Assembly: GCF_000974805.1 (NCBI RefSeq)
Contig: NZ_BBQZ01000002.1
Coordinates: forward strand, 1-64,000
Direction of reading: 5' to 3'
From: Demequina salsinemoris
GTDB lineage: Bacteria; Actinomycetota; Actinomycetes; Actinomycetales; Demequinaceae
DNA: 64,000 bases
The notes beneath the pieces are model-generated. The model saw nothing but the letters and a program-made list of their open reading frames with translations, did no database searches and had not been told where the DNA came from. Shown here in pieces: positions 46,393 to 55,949 of the stretch. The translations under genes were made by a program, and so were the position numbers. Within the stretch, counting starts at the first letter, position 1, and every line of letters begins with the position of its first letter.

Positions 46393-46740
46393 CATGGGCG
46401 GTGGCTGGCTGATGCTCGTCGGCGGTACGCGGCCGGTGGGCGACTTCTCACCGATGCGAACTCCTCGACGTGAGGTTTCCGTGGCGGTCCAAGCATGTTC
46501 GCGGAACCCGAACTGCTACCGCACAAGTGGCTATCGAACCTGGTAGACAATTGAACTAACAGGTTCCCTGCGGGGGCGGTGGCTGTTCTCACAGCGCGCT
46601 CCGAGCGGGGGTGAGAACTCTGTCGCGAGAGTTTCACACCCGGGTGCAGTTAGATGAAACGTCACCTACCTAGTGTCGTCATTGTCCGATTCGACCGGTG
46701 CTCCACCTCGGAGCCCGACGGGCAGGTCCTGGGAGGGGCA
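46393..46740 (+). promoter_or_regulatory. Long leader/control region of the nitrate operon
   Basis: A 348-nt non-coding gap before a 14-gene operon, the longest in the protein-coding part of the window. It holds two perfect inverted repeats: GAACCTG (46536-46542) with CAGGTTC (46560-46566), and GTTCTCAC (46585-46592) with GTGAGAAC (46611-46618). A GAAAC-GTCAC stretch (46655-46664) partly recalls the halves of GlnR boxes but does not fit the full spacing. GACAAT (46546-46551) inside the first repeat could be a -10. NnaR and GlnR are the regulators expected for such operons. Confidence 0.55.
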
Positions 46741-48141
46741 ATGACGATCTCTGACAAGGCCGAGGCTCTCGACATTGAGCCCGGAGTCATCGGCAAGGGG
46801 CGCTGGATCGAGCGCTGGATGCCCGAGAACGAGCTGTTCTGGGAGTCGCGAGGCAAGAAGATCGCGTTCCGCAACCTCGTGTTCTCGATCGTGGCGGAGC
46901 ACATCGGATTCTCCGTGTGGCTGCTGTGGTCGATCGTGGTCGTGCGCATGTACGGCACCTTCGACGCGACGACAGGCGAGCTCGTAGCCGCCGGTGCGAA
47001 CGGCTGGGCGCTGACCGCCAGCCAGGGCTTCACGCTCCTCGCGACGGCCTCCGGCGTCGGCGCGTTCCTGCGGATTCCCTACACGTTCGCTGTCCCGATC
47101 TTCGGCGGCCGAAACTGGACCGTCATCTCGGCGCTCCTGCTGCTGGTCCCCACTCTCGGTCTCGCCTGGGTCGTGCAGGACCCGACCACGCCATTCTCCG
47201 TGCTCGTGCTCGTCGCTGCGACAGCGGGCTTCGGTGGCGGAAACTTCGCCTCCTCGATGGCGAACATCACCTTCTTCTACCCTGAGAAGGAGAAGGGCTG
47301 GGCGCTCGGCCTGAACGCGGCCGGCGGCAACATCGGTGTGGCCGTCGCGCAGAAGCTCGTCCCGCTCGTCATCGGTATCGGCGCTCTGGGCCTCTCGGCC
47401 GCGGGACTGGTGTACGTGCCGCTCGCGCTCGCGGCCGCCATTCTCGCGTTCCTGTTCATGGACAACCTGCGCGAGGCGAAGGCGGACCCCAAGCCCACCG
47501 CGAAGTCGCTCCAGCACGGCCACACCTGGCTCATGGCCTTCCTGTACATCGGAACCTTCGGATCGTTCATCGGCTACTCGGCCGCGTTCCCCACGCTGCT
47601 CACCGTGGTCTTCGAGCGTGCCGACATCGCTCTGGGATGGGGCTTCCTCGGTGCACTGCTGGGCTCGCTGTCCCGGCCGTACGGCGGCAGGCTCGCCGAT
47701 CGCATCGGAGGTTCCATCGTCACGGTCATCTCGTTCGTCGTGATGGCGGCAGCCGGCTACACCGCGGTGCTCGGCGTGCAGCAGAAGTCGCTCGCGATCT
47801 TCTTCGCCAGCTTCATGGTCCTGTTCGTCGCGACCGGCATCGGCAACGGCTCGACCTACCGCATGATCCCGTCGATCTTCTCCCGGCTCCACGCGGCGAA
47901 GGGCGAGGACACCGACGAGAGCCGCCTCGATTTCAAGCGTCAGTCTGCCGGGGCCGTCGGCATCATCTCCGCGGTCGGCGCATTCGGCGGCTTCGCGATC
48001 CCGTTCGTCTACAAGATCTCCAAGGAGATGTCCGGCACGATCGTCCCCGCTCTCCAGATCTACGTGGTGGTCTTCCTTGCGATGGCCGCGATCACCTGGC
48101 TGGCGTACCTGCGCAAGGGCGCCACGATGAGGAACGTCTGA
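46741..48141 (+). CDS. narK: Nitrate/nitrite MFS transporter
   Basis: A 466-aa inner-membrane transporter of the NarK/NasA (NNP) family, for nitrate uptake or nitrate/nitrite exchange. ATG 46741 has GGGAGGGG before it. The nitrate signatures are present: RIPYTFAVPIFGGRNWTVIS with the substrate arginine in helix 2, and the glycine-rich GGGNFASSMANITFFYPEKE in helix 5 followed by GLNAAGGNIGVAVAQ. A second glycine-rich run GNGSTYRMIPSIF sits in helix 11. Cytoplasmic N terminus of about 40 residues. One base separates its stop from nasC, so uptake and reduction are co-expressed. Confidence 0.96.
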   Translation: MTISDKAEALDIEPGVIGKGRWIERWMPENELFWESRGKKIAFRNLVFSIVAEHIGFSVWLLWSIVVVRMYGTFDATTGELVAAGANGWALTASQGFTLLATASGVGAFLRIPYTFAVPIFGGRNWTVISALLLLVPTLGLAWVVQDPTTPFSVLVLVAATAGFGGGNFASSMANITFFYPEKEKGWALGLNAAGGNIGVAVAQKLVPLVIGIGALGLSAAGLVYVPLALAAAILAFLFMDNLREAKADPKPTAKSLQHGHTWLMAFLYIGTFGSFIGYSAAFPTLLTVVFERADIALGWGFLGALLGSLSRPYGGRLADRIGGSIVTVISFVVMAAAGYTAVLGVQQKSLAIFFASFMVLFVATGIGNGSTYRMIPSIFSRLHAAKGEDTDESRLDFKRQSAGAVGIISAVGAFGGFAIPFVYKISKEMSGTIVPALQIYVVVFLAMAAITWLAYLRKGATMRNV

Positions 48142-48142
48142 C

Positions 48143-50308
48143 ATGACCACCCCTCAGGGTGTGGCGGCGCCGGGAACCGCTCCCGGCGCCGCCGTCGCCA
48201 CCCACTGCCCGTACTGCGCCCTCCAGTGCGCGCAGACGCTCACGCCCACGCCGGGCGGACGCCTGCCGGTCACTGTCACCGGTCGCGACTTCCCGACCAA
48301 CCGTGGGGGCATGTGTCAGAAGGGCTGGAGCTCGCCTGAGGTGCTGGCGGCTCCTGACAGGTTGACGACGCCGCTGCTCAGGGACGTCAAGGGTGGCGCT
48401 CTCCGTGAGGCCTCGTGGGGAGAGGCGCTCGACCTGATCGTCGGCAGGATCCGCGAGACCCAGGAGCGCCACGGGCGGGACGCGGTCGCGATCTTCGGCG
48501 GCGGCGGCCTGACCAACGAGAAGGCGTACGCGCTCGGCAAGTTCGCCCGCGTCGCCCTCCGCACCCCCTACATCGACTACAACGGCCGGTTCTGCATGTC
48601 GTCCGCCGCCGCGGCCTCCAACCGCGCGTTCGGCATGGACCGGGGGCTCGGCTTCCCGCTCGAGGACGTGGGCGGCGCCGACGCCGTCCTCATCATGGGC
48701 TCCAACGTCGCCGTCACCATGCCGCCGCTCGTGCAGCACCTCGCCGGCGTGCGCTCGCGCGGCGGGCTGATCTACGCCGACCCGCGACGCACCGCCACCG
48801 CCAGGCTGACCGACAGCGGCGCGGGCGTGCACCTCCAGATCGTCCCAGGCACGGACATGGCAGTGTTGCTGAGCCTTCTCCACATCCTCATCGACGAGGG
48901 CCTGGTGGACGCCGAGTACCTCGCGAAGCGAGTATCGGGATACGAAGCCATCCGGATCTCGGTGAGCGCCTGGTGGCCCGAGCGCGCCGAGCAGGTCACC
49001 GGTGTCGGCGCGGAGACCCTGCGCCGCACCGCGCGCCTGCTCGCCGCCGCGAGCCCCGCCCGCGGCGGACGCGGCGCCTACATCCTCACCGGACGTGGCA
49101 TGGAGCAGATGGCATCCGGCACAGCTGCCGTCACCGCGGCGATCAACCTGGCGCTCGCACTGGGACTCCCGGGCCGCGAGGGCTCTGGGTACGCACCCAT
49201 CACGGGTCAGGGCAATGGTCAGGGCGGTCGCGAGCACGGGCTCAAGGCAGATCAGCTTCCCGGCTACACCTCGATCGCCGACCCGGTGCGCCGGGCGCAC
49301 GTCGCCGGCGTGTGGGGCGTCGACCCGGAGTCGCTGCCCGGTCCCGGCGTCCCGGCGGTCGAGCTGCTGCGCCGGCTGGGTGCCCAGAACGGTCCGCGCG
49401 CGCTGCTCGTCCACGGCTCCAACATCGCGGTGTCGGCGCCCAACGCCGACGAGGTCAAGGAGGCCCTGATGCGCCTCGACCTGCTTGTCGTCGCCGACCT
49501 GGTACCGTCCGAGACCGCGGAGCTCGCCGATGTCGTCCTGCCTGTCACCCAATGGGCGGAGGAGGACGGCACCATGACCAACCTGGAGGGGCGCATCCTG
49601 CGCCGCCGCAAGGTCGCCGACGCCCCGGGCGAGGCGCGCTCCGAGCTGTGGATCCTGGCGGAGCTCGCGCGCCGTATGCAGGTCGACGGCTTCAGCGAGG
49701 AGCCGTCCGCGGTGTTCGACGAGCTCGCACGCGCGTCCGCTGGCGGCCCCGCGGACTACTCGGGCGTCACCTACGCGCGCCTCGACGCAGGGGAGCAGAT
49801 CCACTGGCCGTGCCCCGCGTCGGACGACGCCCATCCCGGTACCCCTCGCGTCTTCCTCGAGTCGTTCCCCACGCCCGACGGGCGCGCCCGCATGATCGCC
49901 GTCGAGTACGTCGGACCCAGGGACGATGTGCGGGTTGAGGCTCCCGTCTACCTGGTCACCGGTCGCGTGCTCACGCAGTACCAGTCCGGGGCTCAGACCC
50001 GTCGCGTGGGAGAGCTCATCGACGCCGATCCGCTGCCCTACGTCGAGATCCACCCCTCGCTCGCCGAGTCGTACCGGATCGAGGACGGCGCGCTCGTTGA
50101 GCTCACGACCGCGCGGGGCAGCGTCCAGCTCACCGCCAGGCTCTCCGCCGATACGCGACCCGACACGGTCTTCGTGCCGTTCCACTGGCCGAGCAGCGCC
50201 AACGTGCTGACGAACGATGCCACCGATCCCACGTCCGGGATGCCCGAGTTCAAAGTCTGTGCCGTGGCGTTGCGCGCGGTCGTCGTCAAGGAGGAGGTCG
50301 GCGCATGA
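48143..50308 (+). CDS. nasC: Assimilatory nitrate reductase, molybdenum catalytic subunit
   Basis: Reduces nitrate to nitrite in the cytoplasm using bis-MGD molybdenum and one [4Fe-4S] cluster. 721 aa. Cluster ligands: Cys22, Cys25, Cys29 (HCPYCALQC) and Cys58 (GGMCQKG). The probable Mo-ligand Cys151 is in YNGRFCMSSAAAASNRAFG. MGD-binding stretches include GSNVAVTMPPLVQHL and DPRRTATARLTD. The C-terminal domain (about 600-720) contains LVTGRVLTQYQSGAQTRR. It lacks the extra C-terminal [2Fe-2S] domain of Klebsiella NasA, so electrons probably arrive through the next gene product. Named after the Bacillus subtilis subunit. Overlaps nasB by 4 nt. Confidence 0.95.
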   Translation: MTTPQGVAAPGTAPGAAVATHCPYCALQCAQTLTPTPGGRLPVTVTGRDFPTNRGGMCQKGWSSPEVLAAPDRLTTPLLRDVKGGALREASWGEALDLIVGRIRETQERHGRDAVAIFGGGGLTNEKAYALGKFARVALRTPYIDYNGRFCMSSAAAASNRAFGMDRGLGFPLEDVGGADAVLIMGSNVAVTMPPLVQHLAGVRSRGGLIYADPRRTATARLTDSGAGVHLQIVPGTDMAVLLSLLHILIDEGLVDAEYLAKRVSGYEAIRISVSAWWPERAEQVTGVGAETLRRTARLLAAASPARGGRGAYILTGRGMEQMASGTAAVTAAINLALALGLPGREGSGYAPITGQGNGQGGREHGLKADQLPGYTSIADPVRRAHVAGVWGVDPESLPGPGVPAVELLRRLGAQNGPRALLVHGSNIAVSAPNADEVKEALMRLDLLVVADLVPSETAELADVVLPVTQWAEEDGTMTNLEGRILRRRKVADAPGEARSELWILAELARRMQVDGFSEEPSAVFDELARASAGGPADYSGVTYARLDAGEQIHWPCPASDDAHPGTPRVFLESFPTPDGRARMIAVEYVGPRDDVRVEAPVYLVTGRVLTQYQSGAQTRRVGELIDADPLPYVEIHPSLAESYRIEDGALVELTTARGSVQLTARLSADTRPDTVFVPFHWPSSANVLTNDATDPTSGMPEFKVCAVALRAVVVKEEVGA

Positions 50309-51780
50309 GGAGGATCGTCGTGATCGGCGACGGGATGGTCGGATCCCGCTTCGCTGAGCAGATCGTGGAGGCCGACGAGGGCATCCACGTCACGCTGCTG
50401 GGCAAGGAGCCGATCCCCGCGTACAACCGGGTGCTGCTGTCGAGCGTCGTCGCTGGTACCAAGAGTGCCGACCTGCTTCACATCGCGAAGCAACACCCGC
50501 GGGTGCTGCGGCTCACGGGTGTGGCTGCAGCGACGATCGACCGCGACCTGATGCGGGTGATCGACAGCAACGGACGATCGCACCCCTACGCCGAGCTCGT
50601 GATCGCGACAGGCTCGGTCGCGAGAGTTCCCGCCATCCAGGGCGTCGCCGACTCGGGCGGTCTGATCGACGGAGTCTTCGTCCTCAAGGACATGGCCGAT
50701 GCGGAGGGCATCGTGGCTTCCGCCGGCCGCGCCCGCCGAGCCGTCGTCCTCGGCGCCGGCGTGCTGGGGCTCGAGGTCGCCACGGGCCTCGCCCGGCGGG
50801 GCGTCGTCGTGAAGCTCGTTCACATCGCCGAACGACTCATGGAGCGCCAGCTCGGCTGGGAGGCCTCGGCCGTCGCCGAGTCCGGCTTGCGCAGGCTCGG
50901 CATCGACTCGCACACGGGCGCCTCCCTCGCCCGTGTGCAGACCACTCGCGGGCGCGTCACCTCGGTGCGACTCGAGGACGGCTCGGAGATGCTCACCGAC
51001 ATGGTGGTGATGTGCGCCGGCACCATTCCGGAGACCACGCTCGCCAGGAACGCCGGCCTCGTGTGCGAGCGAGGCATCGTCGTCGACGACCAGCTCGCCA
51101 CGTCCGACCCGCACATCCGTGCGATCGGCGACTGCGCGCAGCCCCCGGGCGGTGCACGTGGACTTGTCGCCCAGGGCTGGCAGCAGGCGACCATGCTCGT
51201 CGCGGCGCTCACCGGTGCGCAGGTGCAGGCGGCCGATACCGCCGCCACGGCGGACGTCGTGCGGGTCAAGGCGAGCGGCATGGCGATGGTCGCGATGGGC
51301 GTGTGCGGCGACTTCGACCGTGCCGATCCCCGCTACCGCGTGCTCAGCCTCAAGGATCCTGAGGGCGGCCGCTTCGTCGAGGTCGTCGTCTCTGGCGGCC
51401 AGCTCGTCGGCGCCACCTGCATCGGCGACGCCGACGTCGCGGCGACCCTCAGCGCCCTCTACACACGTCAGCTCCCGGTGCCGTCGGACCCGGCGCAGCT
51501 GATGATCAAGGCTCTCGCGGGTGGCGGCGCCCCCGCCGCCACCCGGGATCCAGCCGACCTGAAGGACGACGAGAAGGTCTGCAACTGCAACACCGTCACC
51601 GCCGGGCGCATCCGTGAGGCCGTCGCCGACGGCTGCAGCACGGTGAAGGACGTCGCCTCTCGTACCCGCGCCACCACCGGCTGCGGCGACTGCACCTCGC
51701 TCGTCGAGGGCCTCATCTCCTGTCATCGCTCGCCCTCCACCAGCCCCGCGGCCGTCGCCGCAGTCCCCCAAGGAGCCTGA
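50305..51780 (+). CDS. nasB: Nitrate reductase electron-transfer flavoprotein with BFD [2Fe-2S] domain
   Basis: A 491-aa FAD/NAD(P)H-binding protein like the first half of NirB. FAD motif VVIGDGMVGSRFAEQI at the N terminus, NAD motif VVLGAGVLGLEVATGLAR near residue 150, and the second FAD motif IRAIGDCAQPPGG near 270. A C-terminal BFD-type [2Fe-2S] domain follows, with ligands CNCNTVTAGRI and TTGCGDCTSL. Most likely it passes electrons from NAD(P)H to NasC, as NasB does in Bacillus, although it is shorter (491 vs about 770 aa) and has only one BFD domain. The stop is one base before nirB. Only partial confidence that its partner is nitrate rather than nitrite reductase. Confidence 0.88.
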   Translation: MRRIVVIGDGMVGSRFAEQIVEADEGIHVTLLGKEPIPAYNRVLLSSVVAGTKSADLLHIAKQHPRVLRLTGVAAATIDRDLMRVIDSNGRSHPYAELVIATGSVARVPAIQGVADSGGLIDGVFVLKDMADAEGIVASAGRARRAVVLGAGVLGLEVATGLARRGVVVKLVHIAERLMERQLGWEASAVAESGLRRLGIDSHTGASLARVQTTRGRVTSVRLEDGSEMLTDMVVMCAGTIPETTLARNAGLVCERGIVVDDQLATSDPHIRAIGDCAQPPGGARGLVAQGWQQATMLVAALTGAQVQAADTAATADVVRVKASGMAMVAMGVCGDFDRADPRYRVLSLKDPEGGRFVEVVVSGGQLVGATCIGDADVAATLSALYTRQLPVPSDPAQLMIKALAGGGAPAATRDPADLKDDEKVCNCNTVTAGRIREAVADGCSTVKDVASRTRATTGCGDCTSLVEGLISCHRSPSTSPAAVAAVPQGA

Positions 51781-51781
51781 C

Positions 51782-54349
51782 ATGTCTCAGCACATCGTCG
51801 TCATCGGCGCGGGCATGATCGCCCAGCGCTTCGTCGAGGCCCTCGTCGACCGCGACCAGGACTCGGACTTCCACGTCACCGTGATCGGTGAGGAGCAATA
51901 CCTGCCGTACGACCGCATCGGCCTGTCCCGCATCTTCGCGGGCGACGACCCGTCGTCGCTCACGCTGGGCGAGCCGATGCTGTGGGCGAACTCGAAGGTG
52001 AAGCTGCGTCGCGGCGTGCGGGCCACGCGCATCGACCGCGCGTCGCGCGAGGTTCACCTGGACGACGGCTCGGAGCTGCCGTACGACCAGTTGGTGCTCG
52101 CGACGGGAAGCTACGCGTGGATGCCTCCGATCCACGGCTCGACTCTGGAGGGCGTGTTCCTGTACCGCACGGTCGAGGACGTGGCGCGGATCCAGGAGTG
52201 GGCGGCGAAGGTCTCGGCCTCGGGTCGCGAACCCCGCGGCATCGCGCTCGGCGGCGGTCTGCTCGGACTTGAAGCCGCAGGCGCGCTCAAGGCCATGGGC
52301 ATCGGCACGACGGTGGTCCAGGCCTCCGACCGGCTCATGAACGTCCAGGTCGATGAGGGTGGCGGTCACGCGCTGACCCGCCTGATCGAGCGCCTGGGGG
52401 TGGAGGTACGGCTCAACGCATTCTCCGACACATTCCTGGGAAACGACGACGGTGAGATCGCCGGACTGCGGTTCACGGACGGCGAGGAGATCCCCGCGGA
52501 CATCGTGGTGGTGTCGACGGGCGTGCGGCCCCGCGACGAGCTCGCCCGCGACGCGGGGCTGGAGATCGGCGAGCGCGGCGGCGTGGTCGTCGACGACTCG
52601 TGCCGCACCTCGGACCCTCACGTCTGGGCGATCGGGGAGGTCGCGAACATCCAGGGAGCCTGCTGGGGCCTGGTCGCTCCAGGCAACACGATGGCGGAGG
52701 TCGCCGTCGACTCGCTGCTCGGCGGCGCCTCCCAGTTCCCGGGCGCTGACGTCTCCACCAAGCTCAAGCTGCTCGGCGTGGATGTCGCGAGCTTCGGCGA
52801 TGCCTTCGCGCGCACGCCCGGCGCTCTCGAGCTCGTGTATTCGGATCCCGTCGCCGGCGTCTACAAGAAGCTCGTCATGACGGACGACGCGCGGACGCTG
52901 CTGGGAGGCATCCTCGTCGGTGACGCGACGGCCTACGCGAGCCTGCGCCCCATGGTCGGCGCCGAGTTGCCCGGCGACCCGTCGGTGTGGCTCCTGCCCG
53001 AAGGTGGCGGCGGCGAGAAGCCGCAGCTCGAGCTGCCCGACGCGGCTGCGGTCTGCTCGTGCAACAACGTCACCGCGGGAACGATCCGTGGTGCGGTCGC
53101 CGACCACGAGTGCCACGACCTCTCCTCCGTGAAGGCGTGCACCAAGGCGGGCACGTCCTGCGGATCGTGCATCCCGCTCGTGAAGAAGGTCATGGGCGAG
53201 GAGATGGCAAAGCAGGGCCTCGTCGCCTCGAATGCGCTGTGCGAGCACTTCGCGATGAGTCGCGCCGAGCTGTTCCAGGCGGTCCAGGTGGCCGAGCTCG
53301 ACTCGTTCAGCGCGATCGTCGAGCGCTTCGGCTCCGGCCGCGGATGCGATATCTGCAAGCCGACGGTCGCGTCGATCCTCGCGAGCCTGTACAACCGCCA
53401 CGTGCTCGCCGAGGGGCGCGCGGGGCTGCAGGACACCAACGACCGTGTCATGGCGAACATGCAGAAGGACGGCACGTACTCCGTCGTGCCGCGCATCCCC
53501 GGCGGCGAGATCACGCCGGAGAAGCTCATCGTGATCGGCCAGGTCGCGAAGGACTTCGACCTCTACACGAAGATCACCGGCGGTCAGCGCATCGACATGT
53601 TCGGCGCCCGGCTCGAGCAGCTCCCGGCGATCTGGAGCCGCCTGGTCGAAGCCGGCTTCGAGTCAGGTCACGCCTACGGCAAGTCGCTCCGCACGGTCAA
53701 GTCATGCGTGGGCTCCACCTGGTGCCGCTACGGCGTCCAGGACTCCGTGGCCATGGCGATCGCGCTCGAGCTGCGGTACCGCGGGTTGCGGAGCCCTCAC
53801 AAGCTCAAGCTCGGCGTCTCGGGCTGCGCGCGCGAGTGCGCCGAGGCGCGAGGCAAGGATGTGGGGGTCATCGCGACGGAGAAGGGCTGGAACGTCTATG
53901 TGGGTGGCAACGGAGGCTTCACCCCGCGCCACGCCGAGCTGCTCGCGGAGGATCTCGACGATGAGTCGCTGTTCAGGGTGATCGACCGGTACCTGATGTT
54001 CTACATTCGCACGGCCGATCGCCTGCAGCGCACGGCGCCCTGGCAGGAGGACTTCGAAGGCGGCCTCGAGCGACTCAAGGAGATCATCCTTGACGACGCG
54101 CTCGGCATCTGCGAAGAGTTGGACGAGCACATGTCCCGCCACATCGGCTCCTACGAGGACGAGTGGGCTGCGGTGCTGCGTGACCCAGAGCGACTCAAGC
54201 AGTTCGCAAGCTTCGTGAACGCCCCCGAGACCCCCGACCCGTCGCTCGCCTACGTCGAGAGCCGCGGGCAGCGTCGCCCGGCCACCCGCGAGGAGCGGGA
54301 GTCCGGCCCCGTCCTCATCGCTCCGACCACCCTGGAGGTCCGCTCATGA
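51782..54349 (+). CDS. nirB: NAD(P)H nitrite reductase, large subunit
   Basis: Six-electron reduction of nitrite to ammonium in the cytoplasm. 855 aa, complete. Order: FAD motif VVIGAGMIAQRFVEAL, NAD motif IALGGGLLGLEAAGAL (about 160), BFD [2Fe-2S] domain with CSCNNVTAGTI and SCGSC (about 425-480), and the sirohaem/[4Fe-4S] sulfite/nitrite-reductase repeats. The four cluster cysteines are Cys642 and Cys648 (SCVGSTWCRYG) and Cys682 and Cys686 (GCARECAEARG). Needs sirohaem, whose synthesis genes cysG and sirB follow. Overlaps nirD by 4 nt. Confidence 0.97.
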   Translation: MSQHIVVIGAGMIAQRFVEALVDRDQDSDFHVTVIGEEQYLPYDRIGLSRIFAGDDPSSLTLGEPMLWANSKVKLRRGVRATRIDRASREVHLDDGSELPYDQLVLATGSYAWMPPIHGSTLEGVFLYRTVEDVARIQEWAAKVSASGREPRGIALGGGLLGLEAAGALKAMGIGTTVVQASDRLMNVQVDEGGGHALTRLIERLGVEVRLNAFSDTFLGNDDGEIAGLRFTDGEEIPADIVVVSTGVRPRDELARDAGLEIGERGGVVVDDSCRTSDPHVWAIGEVANIQGACWGLVAPGNTMAEVAVDSLLGGASQFPGADVSTKLKLLGVDVASFGDAFARTPGALELVYSDPVAGVYKKLVMTDDARTLLGGILVGDATAYASLRPMVGAELPGDPSVWLLPEGGGGEKPQLELPDAAAVCSCNNVTAGTIRGAVADHECHDLSSVKACTKAGTSCGSCIPLVKKVMGEEMAKQGLVASNALCEHFAMSRAELFQAVQVAELDSFSAIVERFGSGRGCDICKPTVASILASLYNRHVLAEGRAGLQDTNDRVMANMQKDGTYSVVPRIPGGEITPEKLIVIGQVAKDFDLYTKITGGQRIDMFGARLEQLPAIWSRLVEAGFESGHAYGKSLRTVKSCVGSTWCRYGVQDSVAMAIALELRYRGLRSPHKLKLGVSGCARECAEARGKDVGVIATEKGWNVYVGGNGGFTPRHAELLAEDLDDESLFRVIDRYLMFYIRTADRLQRTAPWQEDFEGGLERLKEIILDDALGICEELDEHMSRHIGSYEDEWAAVLRDPERLKQFASFVNAPETPDPSLAYVESRGQRRPATREERESGPVLIAPTTLEVRS

Positions 54350-54723
54350 CCGCGACAGTGGGAACCGGCCGCCTGGTGCGTGTCTGCGCCCTTGACGACC
54401 TGACGCCCGAGCTCGGCGCTGCCGCCCTGGTGGCGGGGGAGCAGGTCGCCCTGTTCCGCTTGGCCGACGGGTCGGTCCACGCCGTGCAGAACCTGTGCCC
54501 GTTCTCCGGGGCGTACGTCATGAGCCGGGGGATCACGGGCTCGAAGGGCGACGAGCCGACGATCGCAAGCCCGATCTACAAGCAGGTGTTCTCCTTGATC
54601 ACAGGATCGTGCCTGGTGACCATGGACAAGGAACCGGTGGACAGTGGCGAGGGCGGCTTGGCGGTCTTCCGGGTCGTGGTCGACAATGGCGACGTGATGG
54701 TGGAGTCGAAGGAAGCCGAGTGA
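54346..54723 (+). CDS. nirD: Nitrite reductase small subunit
   Basis: A 125-aa Rieske-fold partner of NirB. The fold segments FRLADGSVHAVQNLCPFSG and SPIYKQVFSLITGSCL are in place, but the two Cys-His pairs of true Rieske proteins are not (CPFSG and GSCL lack the histidines). The subunit therefore does not bind [2Fe-2S], as is normal for NirD. ATG 54346 overlaps the nirB stop (ATGA), and its stop overlaps the next GTG. Confidence 0.95.
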   Translation: MTATVGTGRLVRVCALDDLTPELGAAALVAGEQVALFRLADGSVHAVQNLCPFSGAYVMSRGITGSKGDEPTIASPIYKQVFSLITGSCLVTMDKEPVDSGEGGLAVFRVVVDNGDVMVESKEAE

Positions 54724-55940
54724 CGGCGCTGTTCGGCCTGGCGCTCTCAGGGCGACAGGTCCTTGTGGTCGGCGCGGGCAAGGTCGCGTCGCGGCGCGTG
54801 CGCAGGTTCCTGGCCGAGGGTGCGCTTGTGCGCGTCGTCGCGCCCGAGGCGTCCGACGATGTACTGCGGCATGCGCAGCATGGGGACCTGGAGTACGTGG
54901 CGAGGGAGGTCGTCGCGGGTGACCTGGACGACGCCTGGTTCGTGCTCGCCGCGACCGACGAGCCCGCCGTGAACTCGACCGTCGTCGGGTGGGCGGACGA
55001 ACGTCGGATCTTCAGCACCGACGCGTCCGACGGCTCGCGCGGCTCGGCGCGTCAGGCCGCGTCGTCCCAGCACGGCGACCTCGCGATCGGTGTGGTGTCC
55101 ACGGAGACTCCCGACCCGGCGCGCATCCGCGCGGTGCGCGACTCGATCGCCGCGCACATCGACGCGGGCGGAGTGGACCTGCGGCGCCAGCGACCCCAGC
55201 AGGGCAGGGTGATCCTGGTGGGCTCCGGGCCCGGCGACCCGTCGCTCATCACGGTGCGCGGACGCCAGGCTCTCTCCGAGGCCGACGTGGTGGTCACCGA
55301 CAGGCTCGGCGCCACCGAGCTTCTCGTCACCGTTCCGTACGACGTCGAGGTGATCAATGTCGGCAAGTCGCCTGACAATCACCCGGTGCCGCAGCATGAG
55401 ATCAACGACCTCCTCGTGGACCGCGCGAAGCAGGGGAAGGTGGTCGTGCGACTCAAAGGCGGAGACCCGTTCGTCTTCGGACGCGGAGGCGAGGAGGTCC
55501 ACGCATGTCTCGCGGCGGAGATCCCCGTCGAGGTCGTACCCGGCGTCACATCGGCGCTGTCGGTGCCGGCGCTAGCGGGAATCCCTGTGACGCAGCGGCA
55601 GGTGGCGGGAACAGTCGTCGTGACGTCCGGGCATGCGGGTGCCGACGAGACCGCGGTGGCCGCGATGGTCGCAGGCGCGACCCTGGTCGTGCTGATGGGT
55701 GTCAGCGCGCTGCCCGACATCGTCGAGGCTGGCATCGAGGCCGGTGCGGACCCCCAGACGCCCGTCGCGATCATCGAGCGAGGGTCGACCCCGCACGAGA
55801 GGATCACTCGCTCCGTGCTGGTGGACGCTGTCCGTAGCGCAGGGGAAACCGGGGTGAAACCTCCCGCCATTATCGTGATCGGACAGGTGGCGAATCCCGG
55901 GCTCCTCGCCTCGGAGGTGGCGGCCACCCCACGCTCATAG
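54720..55940 (+). CDS. cysG: Fused precorrin-2 dehydrogenase / uroporphyrinogen-III C-methyltransferase
   Basis: A 406-aa bifunctional enzyme for sirohaem. The N-terminal part (about 1-150) is a Rossmann dehydrogenase: LSGRQVLVVGAGKVASRRV, then FVLAATDEPAVNSTV. The C-terminal part (about 158-400) is the SAM-dependent methyltransferase: VILVGSGPGDPSLITVRG, VVRLKGGDPFVFGRGGEE, and PVTQRQVAGTVVVTSGH. The product sirohydrochlorin would be metalated by SirB two genes on. Layout and length match actinobacterial CysG fusions such as that of Mycobacterium tuberculosis (from memory). GTG 54720 overlaps nirD. Confidence 0.94.
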   Translation: MTALFGLALSGRQVLVVGAGKVASRRVRRFLAEGALVRVVAPEASDDVLRHAQHGDLEYVAREVVAGDLDDAWFVLAATDEPAVNSTVVGWADERRIFSTDASDGSRGSARQAASSQHGDLAIGVVSTETPDPARIRAVRDSIAAHIDAGGVDLRRQRPQQGRVILVGSGPGDPSLITVRGRQALSEADVVVTDRLGATELLVTVPYDVEVINVGKSPDNHPVPQHEINDLLVDRAKQGKVVVRLKGGDPFVFGRGGEEVHACLAAEIPVEVVPGVTSALSVPALAGIPVTQRQVAGTVVVTSGHAGADETAVAAMVAGATLVVLMGVSALPDIVEAGIEAGADPQTPVAIIERGSTPHERITRSVLVDAVRSAGETGVKPPAIIVIGQVANPGLLASEVAATPRS

Positions 55941-55949
55941 GGGAGGCCC

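Noticed and set aside
46455..46547. A 30-codon reading frame upstream of narK
   Set aside because: No SD and no run of regulatory codons. It is in a region better explained by inverted repeats.
46536..46618. ANTAR-type two-hairpin antiterminator upstream of narK
   Set aside because: Loops are 17-18 nt instead of short hexaloops, and no terminator follows.
46622..46666. GlnR box upstream of narK
   Set aside because: GTTTC/GAAAC and GTCAC pieces exist, but the n6 spacing of known GlnR sites is not met. Left as undecided rather than annotated.
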